64,000 bases of DNA, taken from Aliarcobacter thereius LMG 24486. Lineage in GTDB: Bacteria; Campylobacterota; Campylobacteria; Campylobacterales; Arcobacteraceae. Every line of letters begins with the position of its first letter. The first letter of the stretch is position 1. Below are positions 21,997-29,936 of the stretch, in pieces. The DNA is taken from the NCBI RefSeq assembly GCF_004214815.1, contig NZ_CP035926.1, positions 434,001 through 498,000 of the forward strand. The letters are read 5' to 3'. The position numbers and the translations under genes were made by a program. Under the pieces are notes generated by a model that saw nothing but the letters and a program-made list of their open reading frames with translations, was not told where the DNA came from and ran no database searches.

Positions 21997-23018
21997 AAAA
22001 AGTTGTAGCAATAACGGGTGGTGGAACAGGTGGACATCTAAAAATAGCAGATGTTTTTATAGATGAATTTATAAAAAGAGGTTTTGAAGTAGTTTATATT
22101 GGTTCAACTTCTGGACAAGATAAATCTTGGTTTGAAAATGATAGTAGGATAAAAGAGAGCATTTTTTTAGAAACAAGTGGAGTTGTAAATAAAAGTGGAT
22201 TAAATAAAGTAAAGTCTTTGTTTAATATGTTTAAAAAATCTCTTTTTTCTTTAAAATTTTTATATAAATATAATATAAATATTGTTGTGAGTGTTGGTGG
22301 ATTTTCTGCTGCTCCTGCATCTTTTGCTGCTATTTTGAAAAGAGATTGTAAGTTTTTTATTCATGAACAAAACTCTGTTATTGGGACTTTAAATAAAAAA
22401 ACAATGAAATTTGCAAGTGCTTTTTATTCATCTTTTCATGATAATTCACCAATAAAAGATTACCCAGTAAAAAATGAGTTTTTTGAAAAGTCAAGGATAA
22501 GAAAAGAGATTAAAACTATTGCTTTTTTTGGTGGTTCGCAGGGTGCAAGTATTATAAATAAGTTTGCAATAGAACTTGCACCTAAATTAGATGAATTAGG
22601 AATTAAAATAATTCATCAAACAGGAAAAAATGATTTTGAACGAATACAAAAAGAGTATAAGAAATTAAATATAGAAGTTGATGTTTTTGATTTTACAAAA
22701 GATATAGTAAAAAAAATGAATGAAGCTGATTTTTGTGTAAGCAGGGCTGGAGCTTCAACCCTTTTTGAACTTTGTGCAAATAATCTTCCAGCATTTTTTA
22801 TACCATTTAAACTTGCTGCAAAAAATCATCAGTATTTTAATGCAAAATCAATTTTAGATAAAGAATTATGTTTTTTGCAAACGGAAGATGAATTAAATAA
22901 AGATGATTTTTTTGAAATTTTAAAAAATATAAACCTAGAAAAAATGAGTCTAGGTTTAAAAAATAGTATAAAAGCTAATGCTATTGAGAAAATTGTTGAT
23001 GATATTTTGAAATATTAG
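21993..23018 (+). CDS. murG: UDP-GlcNAc:undecaprenyl-PP-MurNAc-pentapeptide GlcNAc transferase MurG
   Basis: A 341-residue GT28 glycosyltransferase making lipid II on the inner face of the membrane. The N-terminal GGGTGGHL donor/acceptor motif, SVGGFSAAPA, HEQNSVIG, FFGGSQGAS and CVSRAGASTLFEL (donor UDP-GlcNAc site) are all present. Translation starts at TTG inside the ftsW stop (TTGA overlap), preceded by AAAAAGGAG, which indicates translational coupling. Confidence 0.95.
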   Translation: MKKVVAITGGGTGGHLKIADVFIDEFIKRGFEVVYIGSTSGQDKSWFENDSRIKESIFLETSGVVNKSGLNKVKSLFNMFKKSLFSLKFLYKYNINIVVSVGGFSAAPASFAAILKRDCKFFIHEQNSVIGTLNKKTMKFASAFYSSFHDNSPIKDYPVKNEFFEKSRIRKEIKTIAFFGGSQGASIINKFAIELAPKLDELGIKIIHQTGKNDFERIQKEYKKLNIEVDVFDFTKDIVKKMNEADFCVSRAGASTLFELCANNLPAFFIPFKLAAKNHQYFNAKSILDKELCFLQTEDELNKDDFFEILKNINLEKMSLGLKNSIKANAIEKIVDDILKY

Positions 23019-23106
23019 AATTTACCTAGTTGGTGGTAAAATATTAGCCCTATACTGGTAAATATTTGCTATTTTCTAGTTCATTTATTAGTTCGCAAGA
23101 ATATAT

Positions 23107-23568
23107 TTATTTCGTAAACTTCAAAGTCAAATCTTTGTAGTTTTTTAAAGTATTTTCTAAGTTTTCCAAAAAAATATCTGGAGCATATACCAACAAATCA
23201 TTTATAGTATGGAATCTATCTTTTGCAATATTGATTTTTTGATTTTGTTCTGGACATATTTTTGATTTTAACAACTCTTTTTCTTCATTTGAAATATCTT
23301 TTAATATATGTTTTAAAACTATTTTTCTAGCACGACTACTATCATCAAATAAAAATTGCTCAGGTATCTCTAAAACTTCTGCTATGTAAGGGATTAGTTC
23401 TATTCTAATACTTACTCTTCCATTTAAATAAGCATAAATTGATTTTTCAGATGGAATTTCTAAAGTATTATTTAATTTTGGTTCTAAATTTCTTAGTTTT
23501 AGAGCAAATTCTTTTTTTGATAGATTTTTCTCTTTTAATAATAAATTTATTCTTTCGTGCATTTCCAT
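23107..23568 (-). CDS. XRE-family HTH transcriptional regulator
   Basis: A 153-residue protein with an N-terminal helix-turn-helix (INLLLKEKNLSKKEFALKL ... EKSIYAYLNGRVSIRIELIPYIAEVLEI) of the Cro/C1 type and a charged C-terminal helical region of unknown role. It is convergent with murG and divergent from the small peptide/Wzz pair. The shared upstream DNA carries paired repeats that could be its operator. Its targets are unknown. Confidence 0.8.
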   Translation of the reverse strand: MEMHERINLLLKEKNLSKKEFALKLRNLEPKLNNTLEIPSEKSIYAYLNGRVSIRIELIPYIAEVLEIPEQFLFDDSSRARKIVLKHILKDISNEEKELLKSKICPEQNQKINIAKDRFHTINDLLVYAPDIFLENLENTLKNYKDLTLKFTK

Positions 23569-23614
23569 TTTTTACCTTTTGAGAAGAATATTAACAGTCA
23601 ATTTTCTATCAAAA

Positions 23615-23656
23615 CAAGAAAATTCCATAAATAATGGATAATAAAGCAAGAAAATT
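23615..23656. promoter_or_regulatory. Paired direct repeats and small palindrome, candidate operator
   Basis: CAAGAAAATT occurs at 23615-23624 and again at 23647-23656, 32 bp apart (three helical turns). Between them is CCAT-AAATA-ATGG (23625-23637). The site lies between the divergent XRE gene and the small peptide/Wzz genes. No binding evidence exists. Confidence 0.4.
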
Positions 23657-23727
23657 ATAATATTTCAAGAATTTAAACAATAAATTATAAATTTATTCTA
23701 ATTTTTAAAGAAAATAGGGGAAATTAT

Positions 23728-23823
23728 ATGCACAAAAAACAAAAACTTTATTTTTATGCTTCGGTTGTAACATTTACAATTTTTGCATCAGCTTTATATA
23801 TTTTAATTATGGTGGCAAAATAG
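23728..23823 (+). CDS. 31-aa single-pass membrane peptide
   Basis: A short open frame (MHKKQKLYFYASVVTFTIFA ... MVAK) preceded by AGGGGAAATT at a good distance. It has a basic N-terminus and one hydrophobic helix of ~20 residues. The TAG stop is immediately followed by the ATG of the Wzz-like gene with no gap, which argues for co-translation. It could be a small partner of the Wzz protein or only an upstream peptide controlling its translation. I recognise no family. Confidence 0.55.
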   Translation: MHKKQKLYFYASVVTFTIFASALYILIMVAK

Positions 23824-24927
23824 ATGCAAGAGAATAGATATATACAAGAAGATGAGATAGATTTAAGAGAGTTATTTAAAATTATTTGGGACAAAAAAAA
23901 TTTTATAATTTTATTTACTTTGGTAGTTACAATTCTAGCTGGAATTTATGCTTACAGCAAAACTCCAATTTATGAAGCAAAATCTATAGTTAGAATAGGT
24001 TATATAGGAGAACAAATTGTTGAACCTAGTAATATTATTGAACAAAAATTAAAAATTATTTTTAATGTTGATAACCCACAAGATAGTGAAGAAGCAATAG
24101 TTACTAAAATTGCTGTAGTAAAAAATGTTCAAAATTTTATTGAAATTTCAACCGAATCATTTTCAAATGAACAAGCTATTAATAAAAATAAAGAAGTTAT
24201 TGAATTTCTTCAAAAAGAATATAAACATAAAATTGATGAATTTATATTAAAAACAAATATTAATATAAAAAATATCGAAGACAAAATAAAATATGCTTTA
24301 GATGTAGAAAAAATTGATCTTCAAAAAAATATAAATAAAATTAAAGAGCAAAAATTAGTAAGAGTTGAAAAAGAGATAGATTTATTAAAAAATGTCGAGC
24401 TTAAAGCAATTAATAAAAAATTAGAATTCAATCAGCAAAAATTAAAAGAGTATCAGAATGATGCCAATAGAATATCAAAACAAATATCAAACGATAATAC
24501 GCAAAATATGCTTATGTCTATACAGTTATTAAATACACAAAATCTAATATTGAATATTCAAAATACAATTGAGAATTTGATAAAAGAAAGAGAAAATTTA
24601 ACAAATTTAAAATTGAAAGATTTAGAGAAAAATAAAGAAAATATATTAAATGATGAAATAAAAAATGCTGAAATAGAATTAAATATAAATTTTGAAAAAA
24701 AACTAGAAGATTTAAATAATAGTTTAGTTTTAGAAAAATTGAAACTTACAAATGATAGAGTGAAAAATAGTAATATTATTGGAGAGATAATCACAAACGA
24801 TTTTCCAGTAAAACCTAAGAAAAAACTAATAGTTGCAGTTGCTTTTGTAACAGGATTTATTATTTCAATATTTTTGGTGTTTTTATTTAATTTTATTAAA
24901 CAATATAGAAATGAAGCAACTTATTAA
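23824..24927 (+). CDS. Wzz/PCP-type polysaccharide chain-length determinant
   Basis: A 367-residue inner-membrane protein. The N-terminal IDLRELFKIIWDKKNFIILFTLVVTILAGIYAY combines the Wzz cytoplasmic motif with the first membrane helix. The long middle is a charged coiled-coil (about 110-320) facing the periplasm. The C-terminus has the PCP motif FPVKPKKKLI before the second helix. Such proteins set O-antigen or capsule chain length with a Wzy polymerase. No polymerase or flippase gene is nearby, so the gene looks orphaned, consistent with gene loss at the junction just downstream. Confidence 0.8.
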   Translation: MQENRYIQEDEIDLRELFKIIWDKKNFIILFTLVVTILAGIYAYSKTPIYEAKSIVRIGYIGEQIVEPSNIIEQKLKIIFNVDNPQDSEEAIVTKIAVVKNVQNFIEISTESFSNEQAINKNKEVIEFLQKEYKHKIDEFILKTNINIKNIEDKIKYALDVEKIDLQKNINKIKEQKLVRVEKEIDLLKNVELKAINKKLEFNQQKLKEYQNDANRISKQISNDNTQNMLMSIQLLNTQNLILNIQNTIENLIKERENLTNLKLKDLEKNKENILNDEIKNAEIELNINFEKKLEDLNNSLVLEKLKLTNDRVKNSNIIGEIITNDFPVKPKKKLIVAVAFVTGFIISIFLVFLFNFIKQYRNEATY

Positions 24928-24984
24928 ATGTTAGTTTATTAATATTTATTATAAAAACCTAAGTTATCGTAACAATGGTTTTAT

Positions 24985-25066
24985 AATAAATAAATTTTTT
25001 AAAACAACAAAAGTATCAAAACTCCAAAAACAATTCTATAAATACTAAAAGCTACAGAGAAAATTA
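24985..25066 (-). pseudogene. Relic of a uppP 3' end
   Basis: On the minus strand this stretch encodes IFSVAFSIYRIVFGVLILLLF followed by TAA, matching the last residues of the intact UppP at 32985 (FVAFGIYRIIFGILILVLF). DNA identity to 32970-33050 is high, and the ~20 bases after the stop (24980-25000) also match 32964-32985. The differences are mostly conservative, so this is the tail of a diverged uppP allele, not a decayed copy of the present gene. It marks a recombination junction. The two copies form an imperfect direct repeat ~7.98 kb apart. Confidence 0.8.
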
Positions 25067-25074
25067 TAATTAGC

Positions 25075-25977
25075 AGTATAAACAAAAATATTAGTTCAGA
25101 GTTTAAGACCATTTTAGAATATTTTGATAAATTAACTACCGAACAATTTATAAATAAATTAAATTTTAGTGAAAAAATTGTAGTTGTAGATGTTGGAGCA
25201 AATCCTATATCAGTACCTCCATATAATATCTTAAATAAAATGGGATTATGTAAAATTGTAGGATTTGAGCCACAGCCACAAGCATATGAAAATTAAAAAG
25301 ATAGAAACCCCGAAAAAGAGGTATATTTCCCATATGCTATTGGAAAAACAGGTACAACAAATTTAAACATTTACAAGGAGAGTGATTTTACATCAACTTA
25401 TAAAATTGATGAAAATACTATTAAATTTATAAATAATCCAAGATGGTATGATGGAACTAGATTAACAGAAACTATCTCTATGGAATGTTTAGCCTTAGAT
25501 AGAATACCTAATTTACCAAAATTCGATTTATTAAAAATTGATATACAATGTGGAGAATTGAATGTTTTTAAAAATGTAAAACAAGTATTAAAACCAGCTA
25601 TTTGTGTAATACCAGAAGTTGGATTTTTTCCTCTTTATGAGAATGCACCAGACTTTGCAGATGTACATAATGAGCTTATTAATCAAGGATTTTTATTTCA
25701 TAAGTTTATGTTTCAAAAACAAGTACATTTACACGGTTCTTTATCTAGTAATAGAAAAATAAATGGTATTAAAAATCAACTAATAGATGGCGATGCAGTT
25801 TATATAAGAGATCCAAGAAAATTAACTCAATATGATACAGATATGCTAAAGAAATTTTTACTTCTTGCTCACTTTGTGTTTGATAGTAAAGATTTAGCTA
25901 TTTTGATATTAGATGAATTGGTTAAAAGAGATGTTGTTTCAAATGGAATTTTAAAGGGATATTTGGATTTGGTTTGA
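25075..25977 (+). pseudogene. FkbM-family methyltransferase, 5'-truncated and with an in-frame stop
   Basis: One frame from ~25075 to 25977 reads through a SAM-binding start (IVVVDVGANPISVPP), FEPQPQAYEN and KFDLLKIDIQCGELNVFK, the FkbM methyltransferase pattern. It has two defects. There is no start codon, because the 5' end is cut at the uppP relic, and TAA at 25294-25296 interrupts the frame. The open part from ATG 25480 lacks the SAM motif I region and cannot be active alone. FkbM enzymes often decorate surface glycans, so this fits an eroded polysaccharide locus next to the Wzz gene. Confidence 0.8.
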
Positions 25978-26050
25978 AAAGTTATAAGTGATATCATTCA
26001 ATTATAATTTAGATAAAATAATTATATCTTAATGAAAGGAGGTAAAAATA

Positions 26051-26203
26051 ATGGCATTATCAGATAGTCAAAAGAAAATGTACTTGGATAAAATTACTCA
26101 AGCACGAAAAAAGATAATTGATATCCAAACAAGAGCACAAAGAGAAATTGCTAATGAAGAGAAGAAAATTATTGAAGCAGAAAAAGTGTTAAGTAGAGGA
26201 TAA
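26051..26203 (+). CDS. 50-aa charged coiled-coil protein
   Basis: Reads MALSDSQKKMYLDKITQARK and continues as an uninterrupted amphipathic, highly charged helix ending EKVLSRG. An exceptionally good ribosome site (AAAGGAGGT) stands 7-8 bases before the ATG, stronger than that of most genes in this window, which supports a real and well-expressed gene. No family recognised. It lies alone inside the putative island between the broken methyltransferase and a tRNA-like element. Confidence 0.65.
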   Translation: MALSDSQKKMYLDKITQARKKIIDIQTRAQREIANEEKKIIEAEKVLSRG

Positions 26204-26277
26204 TTATTTAAAATAAAGTTTTTGTCAAAGATTAATTAACTTTGGCAAAAACAAATATCTTAAAATAAATAAAATTT

Positions 26278-26388
26278 TGGTGTGGGTGAGAAGAATTGAA
26301 CTTCTCTGTGTGTCGTTACTGGAAAAAATTAGCAAGATTTATACTATCGAAGTAGTTATTCAACGTGGATTGGAAACCATTCCCCCAC
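26278..26388 (-). ncRNA. tRNA-like element, possibly a degenerate type II tRNA
   Basis: On the minus strand the 3' end looks like a tRNA: T-stem AGAAG/CTTCT closing T-loop TTCAATT, acceptor strand CACCCAC, discriminator A and encoded CCA. The 5' end offers GTGGGGG (one mismatch to the acceptor). A 7-nt loop on a 5-bp stem (TTGAA/TTCGA) sits where an anticodon arm would be, and a variable-arm-like stem (TTGCT/AGTAA) follows. There is no U33 in the loop and no GG in the D-loop. At 111 nt it is long for a tRNA. A tRNA relic at an island insertion site or an unrelated structured RNA are both possible. Confidence 0.35.
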
Positions 26389-26422
26389 ACAACACACCCC
26401 ATTGAAACTCTAATAATGTCAT
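26360..26422 (-). CDS. Possible 20-aa peptide overlapping the tRNA-like element
   Basis: ATG 26422 is preceded by AAGGAGT at correct spacing and opens a frame reading MTLLEFQWGVLCGGMVSNPR before TGA. The ribosome site is convincing, but the frame is very short and overlaps the tRNA-like sequence. It could be a leader peptide or chance. Confidence 0.25.
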   Translation of the reverse strand: MTLLEFQWGVLCGGMVSNPR

Positions 26423-26537
26423 AATTACTCCTTGTACTTTAATATTTATAGAAATTGATAAATCAATTTTTATGTTTAGACAAATTATAAAATTACAAAA
26501 AAGAGCTACTTCAGTATAAATACAAGCCAATATATCC

Positions 26538-26576
26538 CATATAAATAAAATAAAATTATAATATTTTATTTATATG
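26538..26576. repeat. Inverted repeat, 14-bp perfect arms
   Basis: CATATAAATAAAAT and its complement are separated by 11 bases, upstream of dgt. It may terminate transcription or bind a regulator. The rest of 26204-26667 outside this repeat and the tRNA-like element shows no gene. Confidence 0.6.
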
Positions 26577-26667
26577 AGAATAAAATATAACTTTACCACA
26601 ATATATCATAATATATTTATAAAAAATTTGTATAATCTAACATAAATTTAATTTACAAGGAAACAAA

Positions 26668-28002
26668 ATGCAAAAACAACTTTTATCTACTAAAAGATAT
26701 AAAATAAAAGATGGAACTGTGCAAATAGAAGAAGATAACTTAGAAAATGAGTATAGAACACCCTATCATAGAGATTATGATAGAGTTATATTTTCAAACT
26801 CTTTTAGAAGACTTTCTAAAAAAACTCAAGTACATCCACTGGCAAAAAATGACCATATTCATAATAGATTAACTCATAGTTTAGAGGTTGCAAGTGTAGG
26901 AAGAAGTTTGGGATTAAAAGCTGGTGAGATATTAAAAAATAAATTTGATAAAGATATAAATCCCTATGATGTTGCTTACATAGTTCAGACTGCTTGTTTA
27001 GCACACGATATAGGAAATCCACCCTTTGGGCATGCTGGTGAAGAAGTTATAAAAGAGTGGTTTAAAAAAGATGAAAATCAAAAATATTTAATCAATTTGA
27101 GTGAACAAGAAAAGAAAGATTTTATATCTTTTGATGGAAATGCTCAAAGCATTAGAATAGTTTCTAAAATAGAACACAATTTTGAAGTTGGAATGAGTTT
27201 AACATTTTCAACTATTGCTACTATGATAAAATATCCTTGGAGTTCATGTGATGGTAAAAACAATAAAGATAAGTTTAGTTTTTTTCAAAGTGAAAAAAGC
27301 AATATTATTAATATTTTTGAACAGTTTAATTTAATACAAGATGATATTATATTAAGACACCCTTTTTCTTATCTTATGGAAGCGGCTGATGATATATGTT
27401 ATGGGCTTCTTGATATTCAAGATGCTGTTGAATTGAAAATATTAAGACTTGAAGAATTAGAAAAGATATTTATAGATTTAACTTCTAAACTTTTTTGGGA
27501 AGAAGTTTTAAATGATAAAAATTTAACTGAAATACAAAAGCTTTCAAAATTAATAGCTAAAGGAATAAATAATTTAGCAAATCATACTTCGAATATTTTT
27601 GAAAAGAATTATGAAAGATTACTAAAAGAAAATGTGAAAGATTTAATATTTTTATTTACAGATGAAAATTTAAAATCAGGATTAAAACTTGCTAAAGAGC
27701 TTTCATCTAAAAAAGTATTTAATGAAACAAGAAAAATAGAATTAGAACTTGGAGCTTATAATATATTGGGTGTTTTATTAGATAATATGATAAAAGCTAC
27801 TTATGAATTACATGAAAAAAAAGATATAAAACAGATGAATTTTAAAAATAGAAGAATTTTACAACTTATGGGAGAAGAGAATTCACCAAAAACAGAACAA
27901 AGTTTATACAATAAATATCAAAGAGTTATTGATTATATTGTTGGAATGACAGATAACCATGCAACGTATTTAGCTCATCAATTTAGTGGAATGGGATATT
28001 AA
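26668..28002 (+). CDS. dgt: Deoxyguanosinetriphosphate triphosphohydrolase-like HD protein
   Basis: A 444-residue HD-superfamily dNTPase that splits dGTP (or other dNTPs) to deoxynucleoside and triphosphate. Key motifs are [29 protein letters not shown], the metal-site histidines in [11 protein letters not shown], and [13 protein letters not shown] with the HD pair. The later [20 protein letters not shown] with its Asp is also typical. ATG 26668 follows ACAAGGAAAC. dGTPases are housekeeping in many bacteria but also serve as anti-phage dNTP-depletion factors. Its place among defence-type genes makes the second role plausible, not shown. Confidence 0.9.
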   Translation: MQKQLLSTKRYKIKDGTVQIEEDNLENEYRTPYHRDYDRVIFSNSFRRLSKKTQVHPLAKNDHIHNRLTHSLEVASVGRSLGLKAGEILKNKFDKDINPYDVAYIVQTACLAHDIGNPPFGHAGEEVIKEWFKKDENQKYLINLSEQEKKDFISFDGNAQSIRIVSKIEHNFEVGMSLTFSTIATMIKYPWSSCDGKNNKDKFSFFQSEKSNIINIFEQFNLIQDDIILRHPFSYLMEAADDICYGLLDIQDAVELKILRLEELEKIFIDLTSKLFWEEVLNDKNLTEIQKLSKLIAKGINNLANHTSNIFEKNYERLLKENVKDLIFLFTDENLKSGLKLAKELSSKKVFNETRKIELELGAYNILGVLLDNMIKATYELHEKKDIKQMNFKNRRILQLMGEENSPKTEQSLYNKYQRVIDYIVGMTDNHATYLAHQFSGMGY

Positions 28003-28046
28003 ACTATCTTTTATATAATAAAATCATTTCAACACAAGGAAGTTTT

Positions 28047-28771
28047 ATGCTTGATTTTAGAAAATTCAAAGTAGAGATTTATACAAATAAAGAAACTCCT
28101 ATCACGGACAATACAAATCTAACTTACATAAAAGATGAAACAAGAGATGATTTATTTGTAAAAATTTATTACGATAAAATAGAAATAGGACGAGGTATTA
28201 TTTTAGATTTTTATAAAGAATTTGAAAATATAGAAGAAAATGGAAATATTGCAACAAAGATAAAAACTTTTTCTTCAAATGGTAAAACCCATGAAAGTTT
28301 TACAAACTATGGACAAAAGATTTATAAACTCAAATATCTTAAAAGCCTCCAATAGAAGAAGAGGAAAGAAAAAAGTATATTGAAATTTTTGCAAATGAGA
28401 TGAATGCTTATGTTGAAGTAATAGCGAAAAAATACAAAGATATAAAACTATCTTATATTTCATCTAGTTCACTTGTTCCAGATGAGATAGTAGAAAAGAT
28501 AAAAGATTTATCATCTTTGGAAGTAGAAAATATTATTATAAAAAATAGTGGACAAGATAGTAAAAGTATAACTACTTTTAAAGATGGAGTAGAAAATTCT
28601 ATTTTAAAATATACATTAAATGAAAGTTTGTTATCATTGAGTCATCAATATATAGTTATAGATGATGTTATGGGAAATGGTAGCTCTATTGCTACAATAT
28701 TAAAGAAATTATATGATAAAACAAATAAATTAAATTTCTTTTTAATAGTTGCAAAGGATGTAAAAAGATGA
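28047..28771 (+). pseudogene. Phosphoribosyltransferase-domain gene broken by a frameshift
   Basis: Two frames that belong together: 28047-28355 (MLDFRKFKVEIYTN ... LKYLKSLQ) and a continuation in the -1 frame (PPIEEEERKKYIEIFANEMN ... to 28771). They join at CTTAAAAGCC near 28340; one extra A in the A-run would restore LKYLKKPPIEEEE. The second part has the PRPP-loop pattern YIVIDDVMGNGSS of type I phosphoribosyltransferases. The A-run is short, so a fixed mutation or a base-calling error is more likely than phase variation. The 3' end overlaps the next gene by 4 bp, so the pair was an operon. Confidence 0.75.
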
Positions 28772-29499
28772 GTAGTGTTTTCATAAGTGGTTCAAGTTCT
28801 ATAAAAGATTTACCAAACGATGTTATAAAAAGTTTGAAAAATATTATAGATAAAGGGTTTGAAATCTTTGTTGGAGATGCAAAAGGAGTTGATACTTTGA
28901 TTCAACAATACTTTTATAAAAGAAACTATACAAATATAAATATTTGCACTATTTATGAAACTCCTAGATATTTAGCTTCCAATAAATTTAAAATCATACA
29001 AGTAGATTATGATAAAAATCTTTTTGGAGAAAGAGAAAAGCAGACCTATAAAGATGAGTTTATGACTTTGAATAGTAATTATTCTTTTGTGATTTGGGAT
29101 GGAAAAAGCAAAGGGAGTTTTGAGAATATTAAAAGAGCAATAACAAATAATAAAAAATTAAAAGTTTTTTATACTTTAGAAAATAGGTTTTTAGAAAAAG
29201 AGTTGTTGAATATAGAAAATATTACAAATATTTATAAACAAAATACAGGCTACACACAAACAGAGATTTATAATAAAATAAAAGAGTCAAAAATATATAC
29301 AAATATAAATAAAGCAAATGAGATTAAAAAATGGTTAATTGATAATGATATTTTAAAAATCTACAATGACAAACTATCTATAAATCAAAAATATAAAAAC
29401 TATTTTATAGTAGAAAATTATAGAGGAAATGAAAATATAAAATACAAAGCAAATATTTTAGAACTTTTTAAAAACAATTCTCTTTTTGGTAGTTTTTAA
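28768..29499 (+). CDS. SLOG-domain (DprA/LOG-like) protein
   Basis: A 243-residue protein. The N-terminal part (SSVFISGSSSIKDLP ... KGFEIFVGDAKGVDTLIQQYF ... YSFVIWDGKSKGSFENIKRA) is a Rossmann-like SLOG fold with G-S-x-S, GDAKGVD and GKSKGS segments that bind nucleotides or nucleotide-derived ligands. The C-terminal ~90 residues look like a small winged-helix or helical domain. From known work, SLOG proteins often act as ligand sensors or nucleotide-processing parts of conflict systems, and pairing with phosphoribosyltransferases is a recurring theme. The partner gene just upstream is frameshifted. The ATG lies in a 4-bp ATGA overlap. Confidence 0.7.
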   Translation: MSSVFISGSSSIKDLPNDVIKSLKNIIDKGFEIFVGDAKGVDTLIQQYFYKRNYTNINICTIYETPRYLASNKFKIIQVDYDKNLFGEREKQTYKDEFMTLNSNYSFVIWDGKSKGSFENIKRAITNNKKLKVFYTLENRFLEKELLNIENITNIYKQNTGYTQTEIYNKIKESKIYTNINKANEIKKWLIDNDILKIYNDKLSINQKYKNYFIVENYRGNENIKYKANILELFKNNSLFGSF

Positions 29500-29597
29500 A
29501 ATAATAAAATTTATTTGGATAAAAGTAATACAGATAACTCAAAATTTATATTTTTTTAGATAAAATTCAATAATTTTAGACTTAAAAAGGGTAAAAA

Positions 29598-29936
29598 TTG
29601 AAAAATATTAATGAAGTATTGGTAAATATGGATAAGCAAATGTTAGCAGATATAAAAAGTTCTTATTTATCTATTTTCAAAATAAAACAAGATAGCAAAT
29701 CTTTTTTGGATTTAGTAGAGCAAAATGAGCTTTTAAAAGAGGCGGCATATATAGTTAATCCAAATTTCAATGATGCAAAAGGTAGCGTATTTTTAAAAAA
29801 AGATGGACTTTTGCTGTTGGAAGCTGATTTTTTTGCAAATTCTCTTGTAAATGAACCTTTAGATTTTGAATATTCAATCAAAGAATACACTTACAATCAC
29901 CCTTTTTCAAAAACTTTCAATGAGTTTGCTTTTTGA
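29598..29936 (+). CDS. Small uncharacterised partner of a caspase-fold peptidase
   Basis: A 112-residue acidic protein starting at TTG 29598 behind AAAAAGGG. I recognise no family. Predicted content is mixed helix (first ~50 residues) and strands (KGSVFLKKDGLLLLEADFFA), with no signal peptide or membrane helix. Its TGA stop overlaps the TTG start of the caspase-fold gene by 4 bp (TTGA), so the two are translationally coupled and probably act together, for example as substrate, inhibitor or sensor of the peptidase. That role is inference from gene order only. Confidence 0.6.
   Translation: MKNINEVLVNMDKQMLADIKSSYLSIFKIKQDSKSFLDLVEQNELLKEAAYIVNPNFNDAKGSVFLKKDGLLLLEADFFANSLVNEPLDFEYSIKEYTYNHPFSKTFNEFAF

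Noticed and set aside
24558-24794. 78-codon minus-strand frame under the Wzz-like gene
   Set aside because: A shadow of the coiled-coil coding region, with phenylalanine/serine-rich low-complexity translation and no ribosome site.
25294-25296. Recoding of TAA in the FkbM gene
   Set aside because: TAA is not a recoded codon in bacteria of this type, and the gene also lacks a start, so a pseudogene is simpler.
26278-26388. Selenocysteine tRNA or tmRNA on the minus strand
   Set aside because: No TCA anticodon can be placed, and no tmRNA tag reading frame is nearby; kept only as a tRNA-like element.
28330-28350. Programmed -1 frameshifting in the phosphoribosyltransferase gene
   Set aside because: CTTAAAAGCC is not a standard slippery heptamer in the zero frame and no downstream stimulator is evident; a one-base deletion explains it better.
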